A DNA stretch of 64,000 nt, from NCBI RefSeq assembly GCF_001443605.1, contig NZ_CP013118.1:4427001-4491000 (forward strand), given 5' to 3'. The notes beneath the pieces were generated by a model that was not told the DNA's origin, did no database searches, and was given only the letters and a program-made list of their open reading frames with translations. Of the stretch, positions 7,621 through 16,188 are shown in pieces. The stretch's first letter is position 1. Each line of letters starts with the position of its first letter. A program made the position numbers and the translations under genes. The DNA is from Salinivirga cyanobacteriivorans. Lineage in GTDB: Bacteria; Bacteroidota; Bacteroidia; Bacteroidales; Salinivirgaceae.

Positions 7621-9017
7621 CATTACTGTCCGATAAAAGCACGGAATTGATCAATTGATTTTTCAAAACTATGATTTTCTGAGAATTAAGGTTTGCATTT
7701 AATGAATTTTTTAAAGTAAGCCTCAGAATAGAGAGGGCTGCATCAATTCGTCATAAGTTTTCTGCCAATCTTTGTCCGGATGCTCAAGAAACCTGAATAA
7801 ATGAATGTAGTTAAACAAATGAATTTTACAGAAGCTAACTAAATTGGAAAACGCCCATTTCCTCTTGAGCGTTTGTTGGATAACAGTCATCAATAGGTTT
7901 GCGATTAAGGCACAGTATATCTGTATTTTAATCGCATTTTCATTGTCCCCGAGAAAATATTTTAGCGGGAAATTTTGTTTTAATTGTTTGAACAGAAGTT
8001 CAATTTGCCATCGTAGTTTGTAAATAGCAGCTATTAAATCAGCCCTCATTTCAAACAAGTTAGTTAAAAACTCAAACCGTCTTTTAAGGGTTCTGTCGTA
8101 GAACTGGACTTTACGCAGCTTTAAAGGGCGTGTGTTATTCTCATATTTTACCTGAACTTCTATGATTTCATCTTTTTCAACCCCACTATGAATATGTTCT
8201 TCTATCTTACAATCATTTAGCGTTTTATATGCTGCATTGTCTTTTATTCGGGTGACAAAACCTGTATCTGTTTGCGAAAATTTATCAAAGGCTTTGTAGT
8301 CATTATAGCCTTTGTCAAATACGTATATTGTGTTTGCATTATGCTTAAGACTATTTAACAATACATGGTCATGAGTGGCAGCACTGGTGAGCCAAACCAT
8401 CTTGGGTGCAGTTTCGTCTACATTTATCGTTGCATGAAGTTTTATACCGCCTTTCTTTTTACCGGTTTTAGGATGCCGTCCAACACACTTCAATATATCC
8501 TTAAACAAACTGATGGTTGAGCTGTCAATAATCTCTACTTGTTTGTTTATTACATCTTTAATTCTGCTGTCCGAAATATAATGACCATATTGTTTGAGTA
8601 GCTTATTGTAGATTTCTCCGAACACATCACAATCTCTACGTTTATTTGAATCTGACAAGGTACTTTTCTTTGGAATATGATTTAACTGAAAATGTTTGGT
8701 TTTACCTGATAAACCAAGCATTGCGCCACTTACTTCGCGTAAGGATGTGCATTTGGCAAAAGAACAAAACAACATACTAATTAAGTGATCTTTTGTTTTG
8801 AACTTCTTCACATAGTGATCTGAATTGTGCTTTTTTGCACTTGCAGTAATGATTTTTGAATCAATTAAGGAAATCAGCTGTCCGAAAACCGATGTTCCAA
8901 AAAAATGTGTAGTTTTATCCATAAGTAGAGTGTTTGTGGTAAAACAAATCTACTAAAAAAGAGAGAAGGAAGGCTACTGCAGTCTTCCTCCTCTCAAATT
9001 TTTATCGGACAACAGTG
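7621..9017 (-). mobile_element. IS4-family insertion sequence, copy 1
   Basis: 1397 bp. Its ends, read from the minus strand, are CACTGTTGTCCGATAAAA and the inverted end CATTACTGTCCGATAAAA, 18 bp with the inner 12 identical. It is flanked by the 9-bp duplication TATCTAAAT (7612-7620 and 9018-9026). One transposase gene is present. It is nearly identical to copy 2 (21960-23356) and related to copy 3 (62541-63936). Confidence 0.95.
7723..8922 (-). CDS. IS4-family transposase (copy 1)
   Basis: 399 residues: an N-terminal DUF4372-like domain (FGTSVFGQLISLID...) and a DDE domain of DDE_Tnp_1 type. Catalytic candidates are the Asp in EIIDSSTISL, the Asp in IYVFDKGYNDY and the Glu in YKLRWQIELLFKQLK, which fits the IS4 Y-R-E-K signature. 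It differs from copy 2 at three positions seen by eye (N/G in KKHxSDH, T/N in YDRxLKRR, Q/K in VIQxTL). The frame is intact, so the element may be active. Upstream hairpins in the leader are described under copy 2. Confidence 0.95.
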   Translation of the reverse strand: MDKTTHFFGTSVFGQLISLIDSKIITASAKKHNSDHYVKKFKTKDHLISMLFCSFAKCTSLREVSGAMLGLSGKTKHFQLNHIPKKSTLSDSNKRRDCDVFGEIYNKLLKQYGHYISDSRIKDVINKQVEIIDSSTISLFKDILKCVGRHPKTGKKKGGIKLHATINVDETAPKMVWLTSAATHDHVLLNSLKHNANTIYVFDKGYNDYKAFDKFSQTDTGFVTRIKDNAAYKTLNDCKIEEHIHSGVEKDEIIEVQVKYENNTRPLKLRKVQFYDRTLKRRFEFLTNLFEMRADLIAAIYKLRWQIELLFKQLKQNFPLKYFLGDNENAIKIQIYCALIANLLMTVIQQTLKRKWAFSNLVSFCKIHLFNYIHLFRFLEHPDKDWQKTYDELMQPSLF

Positions 9018-9570
9018 TATCTAAATATAGTTTTAAAACCTTTTCTATTTCACTTTTAGCAATTGGGTCTTTAATATCCTTTGTCATTAATTCCCACTTA
9101 TACCAAATGTAATGATAATGTCGTTCAGATACATGATATCTCTTATCACACTTTTTACATTGTAATCCATACACGTGTGTATAGTCACCAATTCCTTTTA
9201 CAAGAAAAGCCATTGATTCATTGTTTTTTTCCACATTGGGGTCAAAATGACTATAAGCCCCTAAATACAAATCACAAGAACAGATTCCCCCTTGATTATC
9301 TTTCAGTTTTATATGATGATCAATGATTACAATTGGAAACTCATAAAACACATTATTTACAGTAAACCTAAGATTTCGTGTGCTTTCATAGATTTCATCT
9401 CGATATGGAAAAAGCTTTTTAATTTGGTCTTCGTTCTGACTATTATTTATTATTTCTGTACCAGATTTTCTAATTCTGTGAAGGTCTCTCGATGTCATAT
9501 CTAGTACTATTTCTTTAATATTCATCCCGATAAATATAACTTTTTGATTAACTGTAATCTACGATTATAA

Positions 9571-9768
9571 TAACCACTAACGGCTCCTGCTAGTGAGCGA
9601 AAGGCTTAATTATTAAGACCTTTCAAGCTGCACTGAGCCAAATTTACGATTTACATTTCAAAAAATAGCCCGTCAAATCGTAATATTTGGCGGTGGAAAT
9701 TAAACTCCACTAAAGCTAAAGCCCGCCACAGGCGCCTTTTGCTCACTCGCAGGTGTTGTGCAAAGTGC
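9571..9768 (-). repeat. attC-like palindrome 5
   Basis: Left box TAACCACTAAC (9571-9581) complements the right box of palindrome 4. Right box GTTGTGCAAAGTGC (9755-9768). Outer arms CTCCTGCTAGTGAGCGAAAG and CTTTTGCTCACTCGCAGGTG. Inner hairpin GCCAAATTTACGATTTACA with CGTCAAATCGTAATATTTGG, the same subtype as palindrome 3. The Fic gene ends at its right edge. Confidence 0.82.
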
Positions 9769-9769
9769 T

Positions 9770-10564
9770 TTAGAACATTAAGTTAAAACCTCTATCTTTC
9801 TTTTTATACTTGCTGATCTCTGCTTTATAAAACTTGATCTGTTGTTGGCAAATAAAATTTCTAAAAATCGAAATATCCTCCAATTCTTCTGTTTTGTTCA
9901 ACGCATCGATATAATCAGCTCGATCTTCTGTAAATATTTTAATCAATGGTTCGTCATGGTAAAGTTGAATATAATTCATCATTAATCTCGAAGTTCGTCC
10001 ATTTCCATCACCAAAAGGATGAATGTTCACCAAGTTATAATGAAAATCTGCAGAAAGTTTAATGATATCATTTCCTGAAACATCGTCAATTCGATCATTA
10101 ATATTATTCACTAGATTTCTTAGAAGACCTTCCATTTTAGAGTAATCAGGAAAATATTTTTTATCAACGTATACTTGCGCTTTACGCAAATCACCTTGTG
10201 ATGTATCAAATGAGCCAGAAATTGTGTTTATCAACCCTCCCGTATTTTTCATCACTAATGCTGCAACATCTTGAATCAACTCGACAGTAACTTTTCTTTT
10301 ATCTTTTGCCGTCTGCTTTATAAACATAAAAGCATTATAATGATCTTTAACCATCATATGATCCTGCAATGGTTTTCCCTTTGCCGTAATATCTTTTTCA
10401 AGAAGAAGTTGAGTGTCATTTTCAGTTAAAGAGCAGCCTTCAATCTTGGTAGAATTATAAACTATGGATATCATTGAAAACTTTTCGTAATCAATAGCAT
10501 CCCGCAATCCCAGGTTGAGATAATCATTCCTTAATATTTCTAATTCTTTCCACATAATATACAA
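9770..10564 (-). CDS. Fic-family AMP transferase (self-inhibited type)
   Basis: 264 residues. The catalytic loop HPFGDGNGR (about residues 185-193) is the complete Fic motif; the His activates the target hydroxyl and the enzyme transfers AMP from ATP. Near the N-terminus NSTKIEG (about residues 33-39) matches the inhibitory (S/T)xxxE(G/N) motif, whose Glu blocks the ATP gamma-phosphate, so this is a class II, self-inhibited Fic protein. The C-terminus is a short helical segment (ISKYKKKDRGF). It sits alone in a cassette between palindromes 5 and 6, with its stop immediately next to palindrome 5. The target is unknown; such proteins act as stand-alone toxins or modifiers of host proteins. Confidence 0.92.
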   Translation of the reverse strand: MYIMWKELEILRNDYLNLGLRDAIDYEKFSMISIVYNSTKIEGCSLTENDTQLLLEKDITAKGKPLQDHMMVKDHYNAFMFIKQTAKDKRKVTVELIQDVAALVMKNTGGLINTISGSFDTSQGDLRKAQVYVDKKYFPDYSKMEGLLRNLVNNINDRIDDVSGNDIIKLSADFHYNLVNIHPFGDGNGRTSRLMMNYIQLYHDEPLIKIFTEDRADYIDALNKTEELEDISIFRNFICQQQIKFYKAEISKYKKKDRGFNLMF

Positions 10565-10608
10565 AAGTAGTCAAAATATTAAATACCTGAGCTGCAACTC
10601 CCGTTTTT

Positions 10609-10807
10609 GCATTTTGCACAACGTTGTGGCGATGAAGCGAAGGCCTTACTTACAAAGTCCAATCAAACTTCATGGAGCCAAAACTTTGTTTTACAAATAT
10701 ACATCTTTACCCGTCAAAACGAAGTTTTGGCGGGGTTAATTTAAAACCTCGAGCCCACGAAACGCACTGCCCGCCTTTGCTTTATACGCCGCGGTTACCA
10801 GTTGTTG
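10609..10807 (-). repeat. attC-like palindrome 6
   Basis: Left box GCATTTTGCACAAC complements the right box of palindrome 5 (GTTGTGCAAAGTGC) at 13 of 14 positions. Right box GTTACCAGTTGTTG (10794-10807). Outer arms GGCGATGAAGCGAAGGCC and GCCTTTGCTTTATACGCCGC. Inner hairpin GCCAAAACTTTGTTTTAC with CGTCAAAACGAAGTTTTGGC. Confidence 0.83.
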
Positions 10808-10808
10808 T

Positions 10809-11120
10809 TTATGCTATTTCTAATTTGTCAGAATCAAAATTCACGGTCATTTTAACTGTTGCTTTCAATGCTTCAAAAACTCTTAAAATCGTCGAGAATC
10901 TAACATCCTTTGCGTTGTTTTCAATCTTAGAAATCTGTGCTTTCTGAACACCGACAAGTCGTCCGAGTTGTTCCTGTGTCAGTTTACGTTCTTTTCGTGC
11001 TTTTTTTATCATGTCGCCAAGAATGTCCAATTTAAGCTCAAATTCAAACTGGTCACGTTCTTTAGTTCCACGCTTACCAACATATTTGTCTGTCAGGTTT
11101 TCAAGTGAATATGTTTTCAT
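10809..11120 (-). CDS. higA: HigA-like antitoxin (HTH, XRE family)
   Basis: 103 residues with an HTH_3 domain at about residues 36-90 (KKARKERKLTQEQLGRLVGV, then QKAQISKIENNAKDVRFSTI). It lies 6 bp downstream of the remains of a HigB/Gp49-type toxin gene in the toxin-first order of HigBA modules. The antitoxin frame is intact while the toxin is broken by an IS3-family element, so it can act only as an orphan regulator or as an anti-toxin against related toxins elsewhere. The stop codon abuts the right box of palindrome 6. Confidence 0.88.
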   Translation of the reverse strand: MKTYSLENLTDKYVGKRGTKERDQFEFELKLDILGDMIKKARKERKLTQEQLGRLVGVQKAQISKIENNAKDVRFSTILRVFEALKATVKMTVNFDSDKLEIA

Positions 11121-11426
11121 AGTCGGTTACTTTTTTGTTGATAAATAATCTTCTCTCAATCTCTCAGCTTTGTCTATTTCTTTTTTCGGTGTCTTTTGCG
11201 TTTTCTTAATCAATCCGTGGGTTGCGATTATCAGGATTGATTTGTCGTCTCGTTTATCCCAAAATGCGAATAAACGGATTTGCTTAGTTAAAAACTTTGT
11301 CCGAAACTCCCAGATGTTTCCTTTTAATTTCTTAAAGAGTTCGGGGTCATTTATGGTTTAGCCCCCTATAAATCGGACAATTTATTTTCAGGTTTCAAAA
11401 GTAACCATTTTCTTCATAATATTGCA

Positions 11427-12536
11427 TTAGCAAGGGACGACCGAAGGTGACCTTTTTACCGATGGTTGTTTTGGTGTAACGGGCCCGTTCACCTTTCTAT
11501 GTAAATCTGACGGCTCATCGAGAGCCGCCCGATTTAAGCAAGGGACTTCCCTCAGGCTCTCATTCCCCGATAGCTGGTAGTAGGGGATTTTGGAGTAAAA
11601 CCTGACTTTTCGGTTTTTGTATTCTTTACGAATTATTAATCCTTTATCCCACATTTCCCAAAATAAACGAGGTGGAAGGTTTGCAATAGAGCCGTGTAGT
11701 CGGACGTTGTTGTATTTTTCATAAAATATTGTAAGTCGTTGTGTTAATTGCCCAATATCCCAAAAGTTATTATTGCCAAGCGATTTTGATAAAATGTTGT
11801 GAAAACTCTCCACATGACCATTTTCCTGTGGGGTATACGGGTGTGTAAAAACTTGATTAAGATAATTTTCCTTAAAAAATGATTGGATGATTTTTGAGCC
11901 AAATTGTGGCCCATTATCATTACGGATCTCCACATGTACACCCTTAGTTAATATATCAGCCGGCTGCAAATGATCAATAATTACTTGCTCCCATGCCTTT
12001 TTAACATCGCCTGATTTCATAGAAAATCCCACCCTCCAATGTAAAACAGCTCGTGTAAATGTGTCTATAATAGTCAAAATAAAAGCATACCTGCGTGCTT
12101 GGGTAATCCAAATATATTTGATGTCCATTTCGATTACTTCCAGGGGGCCTTTCGGGGTGACTATTCGATATCTGGCATATGTTTTTGGCTGTCGATTATA
12201 CTTTGTTTTAAATAATTGAGACTCTTTCATCAGCCGATATACTTTTTTGTGGTTAATTAAATATCCCAGCAACACTAAAGCTGTTGCCATCTTTCTGTAG
12301 CCATAATCTGTATCCGGATCAGACTGTATGTTTTTTATTTTTTTGATAACAAAAGAGTTGTTTTTAATAATTTTTTGGCCATCCTCCAGTTTTTCTGTTG
12401 TACTGGTGGGTTTTCTGCCTGGCCGTTTGCCAAGAGATTTATAATAATATTGATGCTTGGTAACTCCGGCAATGGAAAGAGCAATGTCTCTGCGAAGTCC
12501 AAACCCAATATATTTACAAACTATTTCTTTTTTCTC
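11427..12536 (-). CDS. IS3-family transposase OrfB (made by frameshift)
   Basis: The frame stays open from the frameshift region down to the stop at 11427, beginning EKKEIVCKYIGFGLRRDIAL; the first in-frame ATG (12290) would drop about 80 residues, so synthesis as an OrfAB fusion is more likely. It contains the HTH_21-like region and an rve integrase core: Asp in VIEMDIKYIW, Asp in RNDNGPQFGSK and Glu in ENGHVESFH about 35 residues later, the DD35E triad. Cut-and-circularise transposition is the family mechanism. Confidence 0.9.
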   Translation of the reverse strand, partial: EKKEIVCKYIGFGLRRDIALSIAGVTKHQYYYKSLGKRPGRKPTSTTEKLEDGQKIIKNNSFVIKKIKNIQSDPDTDYGYRKMATALVLLGYLINHKKVYRLMKESQLFKTKYNRQPKTYARYRIVTPKGPLEVIEMDIKYIWITQARRYAFILTIIDTFTRAVLHWRVGFSMKSGDVKKAWEQVIIDHLQPADILTKGVHVEIRNDNGPQFGSKIIQSFFKENYLNQVFTHPYTPQENGHVESFHNILSKSLGNNNFWDIGQLTQRLTIFYEKYNNVRLHGSIANLPPRLFWEMWDKGLIIRKEYKNRKVRFYSKIPYYQLSGNESLREVPCLNRAALDEPSDLHRKVNGPVTPKQPSVKRSPSVVPC

Positions 12537-12540
12537 GCCC
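12521..12540 (-). promoter_or_regulatory. Probable -1 frameshift site of the IS3 element
   Basis: The sense sequence GCGAGAAAAAAGAAATAG holds an A6G slippery run 4 bases before the orfA stop. Moving back one base continues in the orfB frame (GAG AAA AAA GAA ATA). A-runs of this type are the standard IS3 frameshift signal. Confidence 0.7.
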
Positions 12541-12844
12541 AGGCATACTTCTTTTTTAGCATATCATCTTTGAGCCGCCCTTCAAGTTCTTTTTCGGCTA
12601 AAAGCTTTTTCAGCGTTTCGTTTTCTTTTTCTAAACGCTTAATCTCTTTTAACTGAGCAGGGGTCATCCCATGGCGAAAGCCAGCTTCTCCCATGGTTTC
12701 GAATTTTTTCTTCCAACCATAATATGTGGCCGGATAAATTCCGTGTTTCTCAAGGGTTACGTTAACTCCTTGTTCTGTAGCTTCTTTTATAATCTGAAGC
12801 TTTTCCTCTTTGGTGAATTTTCTTTTTTTCATGTCTGTGTGCAT
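12521..12844 (-). CDS. IS3-family transposase OrfA
   Basis: 107 residues: a helix-turn-helix of HTH_Tnp_1 type (FTKEEKLQIIKEATEQGVNV, HGIYPATYYGWKKKF) followed by a leucine-zipper-like coiled coil (LKEIKRLEKENETLKKLLAE). It binds the IS ends. The last codons contain an A6 run (12528-12533 on the opposite strand) where the ribosome can slip -1 into orfB; the normal stop is TAG at 12521-12523. Confidence 0.92.
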   Translation of the reverse strand: MHTDMKKRKFTKEEKLQIIKEATEQGVNVTLEKHGIYPATYYGWKKKFETMGEAGFRHGMTPAQLKEIKRLEKENETLKKLLAEKELEGRLKDDMLKKKYAWARKKK

Positions 12845-13087
12845 AATTACTAATTTTTATTGATAATTATGTCAGACTTATTCGGGGGCTAATTCAATTT
12901 ATTTCTCTGGATTTCCAGATATTGAAAAGAACCTTTTTTCTTGATTTATCATCCAAATTGTCCATGAAATCTTTGGCTGGTTCAAGAAATTCAACGTCAA
13001 ACTTTTTCATTCACTAGTTTTTACGACAAAGATAATAAAAAGTTTCCTTTTCGGGAAATAAAAATTAAAGATGGTAAATTACGGTGG

Positions 13088-13282
13088 CAATAACTGGTAA
13101 CGTTAAGGCTTGTGGGAGAAAGGCTTACCTGTTCAGACCAATCAAATTCCACGTAGCCAAATTCGTTTTACAATGTTACACAAATTTTAAATTAAAACGA
13201 AAGTTGGCGGTGCAAAACTAAAACCTTTAACCTTCGAAACTACGCAGCGCCTTTTTCCCACTCGCCTTTGTTAAGTGCTGCC
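13088..13282 (-). repeat. attC-like palindrome 7
   Basis: Left box AATAACTGGTAAC complements the right box of palindrome 6 (GTTACCAGTTGTTG) at 12 of 13 positions. Right box GTTAAGTGCTGCC (13270-13282). The inner hairpin GCCAAATTCGTTTTAC with TTAAAACGAAAGTTGGC is a third sequence version of the same fold. The next gene's stop codon is inside the right box. Confidence 0.8.
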
Positions 13283-13522
13283 GTTTTTAATTTTTATCCG
13301 CAGATATAATAATCCTAGTATAACTGCTGCAATAAGCATATTTATCTTTAAAATTTGTGAATGCGTTTCAAGTATCTCGGAACAATATAAAAATACAAGA
13401 ACGCTAATATTAGTGTATGTCAAAACAATCCAAATTAGTCGTTTATTATATCCCCGATCATTATAATTAGCCGATATAGCAAGAACTCCAAAATAGCAAA
13501 TAAATATTATTGCTGTAGTTAA

Positions 13523-15032
13523 TTCTACTTTAACACATTTATTGTTTTGAATAACAGTAATCTATATCCCGTTGCCTTTTTTTGTGTCGATGTTCCAATT
13601 TTTCCAACATACGCTCATCTGTCATTTCACGGTAAAACTTATATACCAAAAAATCCATGATGTCCCTTGCAGAAAGCAATGGAATCTGGTCATGATTTAA
13701 AATTTTCTCCTTTAACATAAAACTGCCTACAATCATATTTAATGCAACTTGATGATACCATGATTTCCATTTACGAGTCTGAAAATGGTCCATCCCCAAT
13801 ATTTGCTTTTGTTCTTTGAAACTGTGCTCTATAAAAAAACGCTGTGCCTGCATATATGCCAGTGCTTGTTCGGTGTACTGGACAAGTTCGGCATTTGTGA
13901 ATGAATATTTAGTCTCTACGCAATCATTTGTTTTTCTTTTCGAAACAACCAATAAACGTTTTTCAACGGCATTGGAGGCTTTGTCCCAAATGTAAACAGT
14001 CTTGAAATGAAAGAGCCCCTTGAGTTTGCCTTTTGCAGAATCGCGAATATTTAATTTCTTCCAATCCTTTGCGGACAGGGTTTTAATGTAGGTGTCGGCA
14101 TTAACTGCTGATGTACTTGCTTTTAGCTTTTTTGGGGCGCGCCCCCGATTACTCTTGCGTTCGGGCAAATAAAGTTCCGGCTCTTCTAAATATATCTTTT
14201 GATTACTATGAATATCAAGCATATAAATTAAGCCCAAATCAGCCACAGAACGGGTAAATACAATGTCATTTCCATATAGGCCATCCGCTCCAACGTAATC
14301 AAATGATATACCCATTTCAAGTTGATGCTTTACTATTTCTGTTGCCAACTCTGGTTTTGTGCGGAAAATCCTATCTTCACGGGGTATACCTGCAGCTTCA
14401 CATCTACCCTGATCATCGATCCATGATTTTGGTAAATAAAGCCTGGTATCGACCAACGAGGCGTATTTGTCATTACAAAGGCAGCCAAAAACGGCTACCT
14501 GTGAGTTTGCTGTTTTTCCTACATTCCCACAATACTGATGATCAACACCAACGCTTTTCTTTCCCTTTTTAACCCAACCACTTTCATCGATGAGTAGTCC
14601 TGTTAACTTCCGATTGGGCAATGCTTGGTCTACATTTTTTGCAGTTTGATCGATGACAGCCCGAGCATCCCAGTTAGATTCTGTTATGAAATGCTGCATC
14701 TGATGATAGTTGGCATTCAATGTTTCACTTATGCGTTCTATGTTTTTCAAATCGCTTAATGCAAGTCCTTCGACATATTGAGAGGCTTTATCGAAGTTTG
14801 TCTTTGTTTTATTTTTGAAAAAATACTCATATTCAGACAAATACACTTCAAGACGGTCGTTAACCGCAAGCAGTGTTTTACCATTGTTATAATCTTTTTT
14901 TAAGTGATTCGCTCGTTACCCATTGCAAATAAAATTACATTTTTTTAACATGCGCAATATACTAAATGTTAACGGATTATCACTGTTATTCACTTAAAAT
15001 AACTTCGTTTTTTTTAATCTGTTAAAGTAGAA
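13523..15032 (-). mobile_element. IS701-family insertion sequence, copy A
   Basis: 1510 bp with perfect 13-bp terminal inverted repeats (TTCTACTTTAACA ... TGTTAAAGTAGAA) between TTAA duplications (13519-13522, 15033-15036), which fits the YTAR target preference of IS701. The second copy at 32080-33589 has the same length and differs at a single base seen by eye (13869 region, T versus C). Confidence 0.93.
13539..14846 (-). CDS. IS701-family transposase (copy A)
   Basis: 435 residues, DDE class. Catalytic candidates: Asp in GLLIDESGWVKKGKKSVGVD, Asp in FDYVGADGLYGND and Glu in FFIEHSFKEQKQILGMDHFQ followed by TRKWKSWYHQVALN, the IS701 C-terminal signature. The frame is complete and identical in protein sequence to copy B, so both copies probably arrived or moved recently. 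Confidence 0.94.
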   Translation of the reverse strand: MYLSEYEYFFKNKTKTNFDKASQYVEGLALSDLKNIERISETLNANYHQMQHFITESNWDARAVIDQTAKNVDQALPNRKLTGLLIDESGWVKKGKKSVGVDHQYCGNVGKTANSQVAVFGCLCNDKYASLVDTRLYLPKSWIDDQGRCEAAGIPREDRIFRTKPELATEIVKHQLEMGISFDYVGADGLYGNDIVFTRSVADLGLIYMLDIHSNQKIYLEEPELYLPERKSNRGRAPKKLKASTSAVNADTYIKTLSAKDWKKLNIRDSAKGKLKGLFHFKTVYIWDKASNAVEKRLLVVSKRKTNDCVETKYSFTNAELVQYTEQALAYMQAQRFFIEHSFKEQKQILGMDHFQTRKWKSWYHQVALNMIVGSFMLKEKILNHDQIPLLSARDIMDFLVYKFYREMTDERMLEKLEHRHKKRQRDIDYCYSKQ

Positions 15033-15416
15033 TTAAGAATAGTATATCTAGAATTTTATCATTTGTCAGATTATTCAGTTTAAAAGTCAAGTATACAATA
15101 AAAAGTCCCCAAAAAGCTATTTTCAGGATCTTCTTAATTTGTTTCAAATTAGATATTAATCTTTGATTCATGTGATTTTAATTTCATCCAGTTATATTTT
15201 ATTTTTAGTGGTCAAATATACCATTCCTATTTATTATCATCTTAATTGTAATCGAAAGGACATAAAATTTAAATCTCTAATTGTTGAAATCTTGGTTTCA
15301 GTGTCACTTCCTATTCAATTAAAATATCGCAATAATAAAACAAAATAGAAATAATCAATCCTCATTGGTATTAAAAATCCTTGTTTTTATAATTTTAGCA
15401 AACTGCTTGATTTTCT

Positions 15417-15606
15417 CATATGGTAGCACTTAACGTCGCGGCTTGTGAGAGTTTTCTTGCTTGCAATATCCTGAAAACCAGCACGTAGCCAAAACTTTGT
15501 TTTACAAATTTATCTATTTAATCGTCAAAACGAAGTTTTGGCGATGTTTATTTAACTCCTCGAACGCACAAACCAGCAGCAGCGCAAAATTCTCACTCGC
15601 CGCTGT
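15417..15606 (-). repeat. attC-like palindrome 8, interrupted by a group II intron
   Basis: Left box GGTAGCACTTAAC (to 15433) complements the right box of palindrome 7 at 12 of 13 positions. Inner hairpin GCCAAAACTTTGTTTTAC with CGTCAAAACGAAGTTTTGGC. The right arm runs to GCCGCTGT at 15606, where the intron begins; the site resumes at 17653 with TGTGTGG, so the undisturbed core would read GTTGTGTGG. Confidence 0.82.
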
Positions 15607-16188
15607 GTGTGCCCTGCATGAGCATGCAGCACACACTCGACCGAAAGCAATTGAAAAAGCCGAAATATGCAAATAAATTTTCAATATGCCATGGTCGAGT
15701 GGTGTTATTTTAGTCCAAAGGGTGTAAATCCTTTATCGGCAAGCTGATAAATAAGCATGAGCCGATTAGTAAGACGCAAGGTGGTTCAGAGCGATCTGAG
15801 CACTGAAGGAAGCGAAACTGCAAAGACCTGTACTGACGCACAGGAAGTGCATACAGAGGCAGGAAAAGGAGGGTTAGCAATCACAGCTTTGCAAAGCCTG
15901 AAATCAGCATTCTTTTCCTGTAGATGCAACAGGAATAGGTCGAAGGACGATGTTCTTACCAGGGGAGGTCTTGGACTAGATTCGGTATTTCTATACACCA
16001 AGAAGTCAGCCGAAGCCGTAGTAACCAGTGGTAACGAGCCAAACCCTTAATGATAGACAGGTAAGTTTGGAGGCCTCACAAGCCGGCGAAGGGCTGAACT
16101 TTAAATCGTTGCAAATTCGCGTAGGAGGTCTATGCACTGCAAGGTGAATACCAGCCGCGGGAAAGCGTAACAGGAAACAGAAAAGGAA

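Larger units (their letters stand above)
7418..9525 (-). pseudogene. Cassette gene with Cys-pair motifs, split by IS4-family copy 1
   Basis: Removing 7621-9017 and one 9-bp duplication joins two frames into one uninterrupted ORF of about 237 codons (N-part from the ATG at 9523-9525, C-part ending at 7418). The junction reads KVLKLYLDIIFSELDKE and is in frame. The product has two Cys pairs (CSCDLYL and LQCKKCDKRYH), suggesting a zinc-binding knuckle, with ERHYHYIWYKW after the second. I do not recognise the family. As it stands the N-part runs 14 codons into the IS before stopping. It was a single-gene cassette between palindromes 4 and 5. Confidence 0.85.
11354..12896 (-). mobile_element. IS3-family insertion sequence
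   Basis: 1543 bp. Terminal inverted repeats TGGTTTAGCCCCC and TGAATTAGCCCCC start with TG and end with CA. Flanking direct repeat ATTTA (11349-11353 and 12897-12901). Two overlapping frames, orfA and orfB, are joined by a probable -1 frameshift. Its insertion splits the higB gene of the second higBA cassette. Confidence 0.93.
11127..13010 (-). pseudogene. higB: HigB/Gp49-type toxin split by IS3-family element
   Basis: The N-part (MKKFDVEFLEPAKDFMDNLD, from the ATG at 13008-13010) and the C-part (WEFRTKFLTKQIRLFAFWDK, ATHGLIKKTQKTP, stop at 11127-11129) join in frame when 11354-12896 and one copy of ATTTA are removed. The reconstructed protein has about 111 residues and the Gp49/HigB arrangement: the strand pair around RLFAFWDK and the conserved HGLIKKTQKTPKKEI tail. 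In its present form the N-part stops just after the junction. The toxin of this cassette is therefore inactive while its antitoxin is intact. Confidence 0.9.
13271..15171 (-). pseudogene. Small membrane protein of a cassette, split by IS701-family copy A
   Basis: Removing 13523-15032 and one TTAA joins MNQRLISNLKQIKKILKIAF (ATG at 15169-15171) to TTAIIFICYFGVLAISANYN and on to the stop at 13271-13273, giving one ORF of about 133 codons. Four hydrophobic segments are visible (around AFWGLFIVYL, LFLTTAIIFICYFGVLAI, LIWIVLTYTNISVLVFLY and MLIAAVILGLLYL). The family is not recognised. The last codons (N-G-S-T-stop) are supplied by the right box of palindrome 7. It was a single-gene cassette and is now inactive. 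Confidence 0.85.

Noticed and set aside
15163..15348. 61-codon forward ORF
   Set aside because: It overlaps the start of the reconstructed membrane protein gene on the other strand and has no supporting features; the remainder of 15172-15416 shows nothing recognisable.
15757..16050. 97-codon ORF upstream of the maturase
   Set aside because: It lies in the structured RNA domains of the group II intron, where open frames arise by chance.
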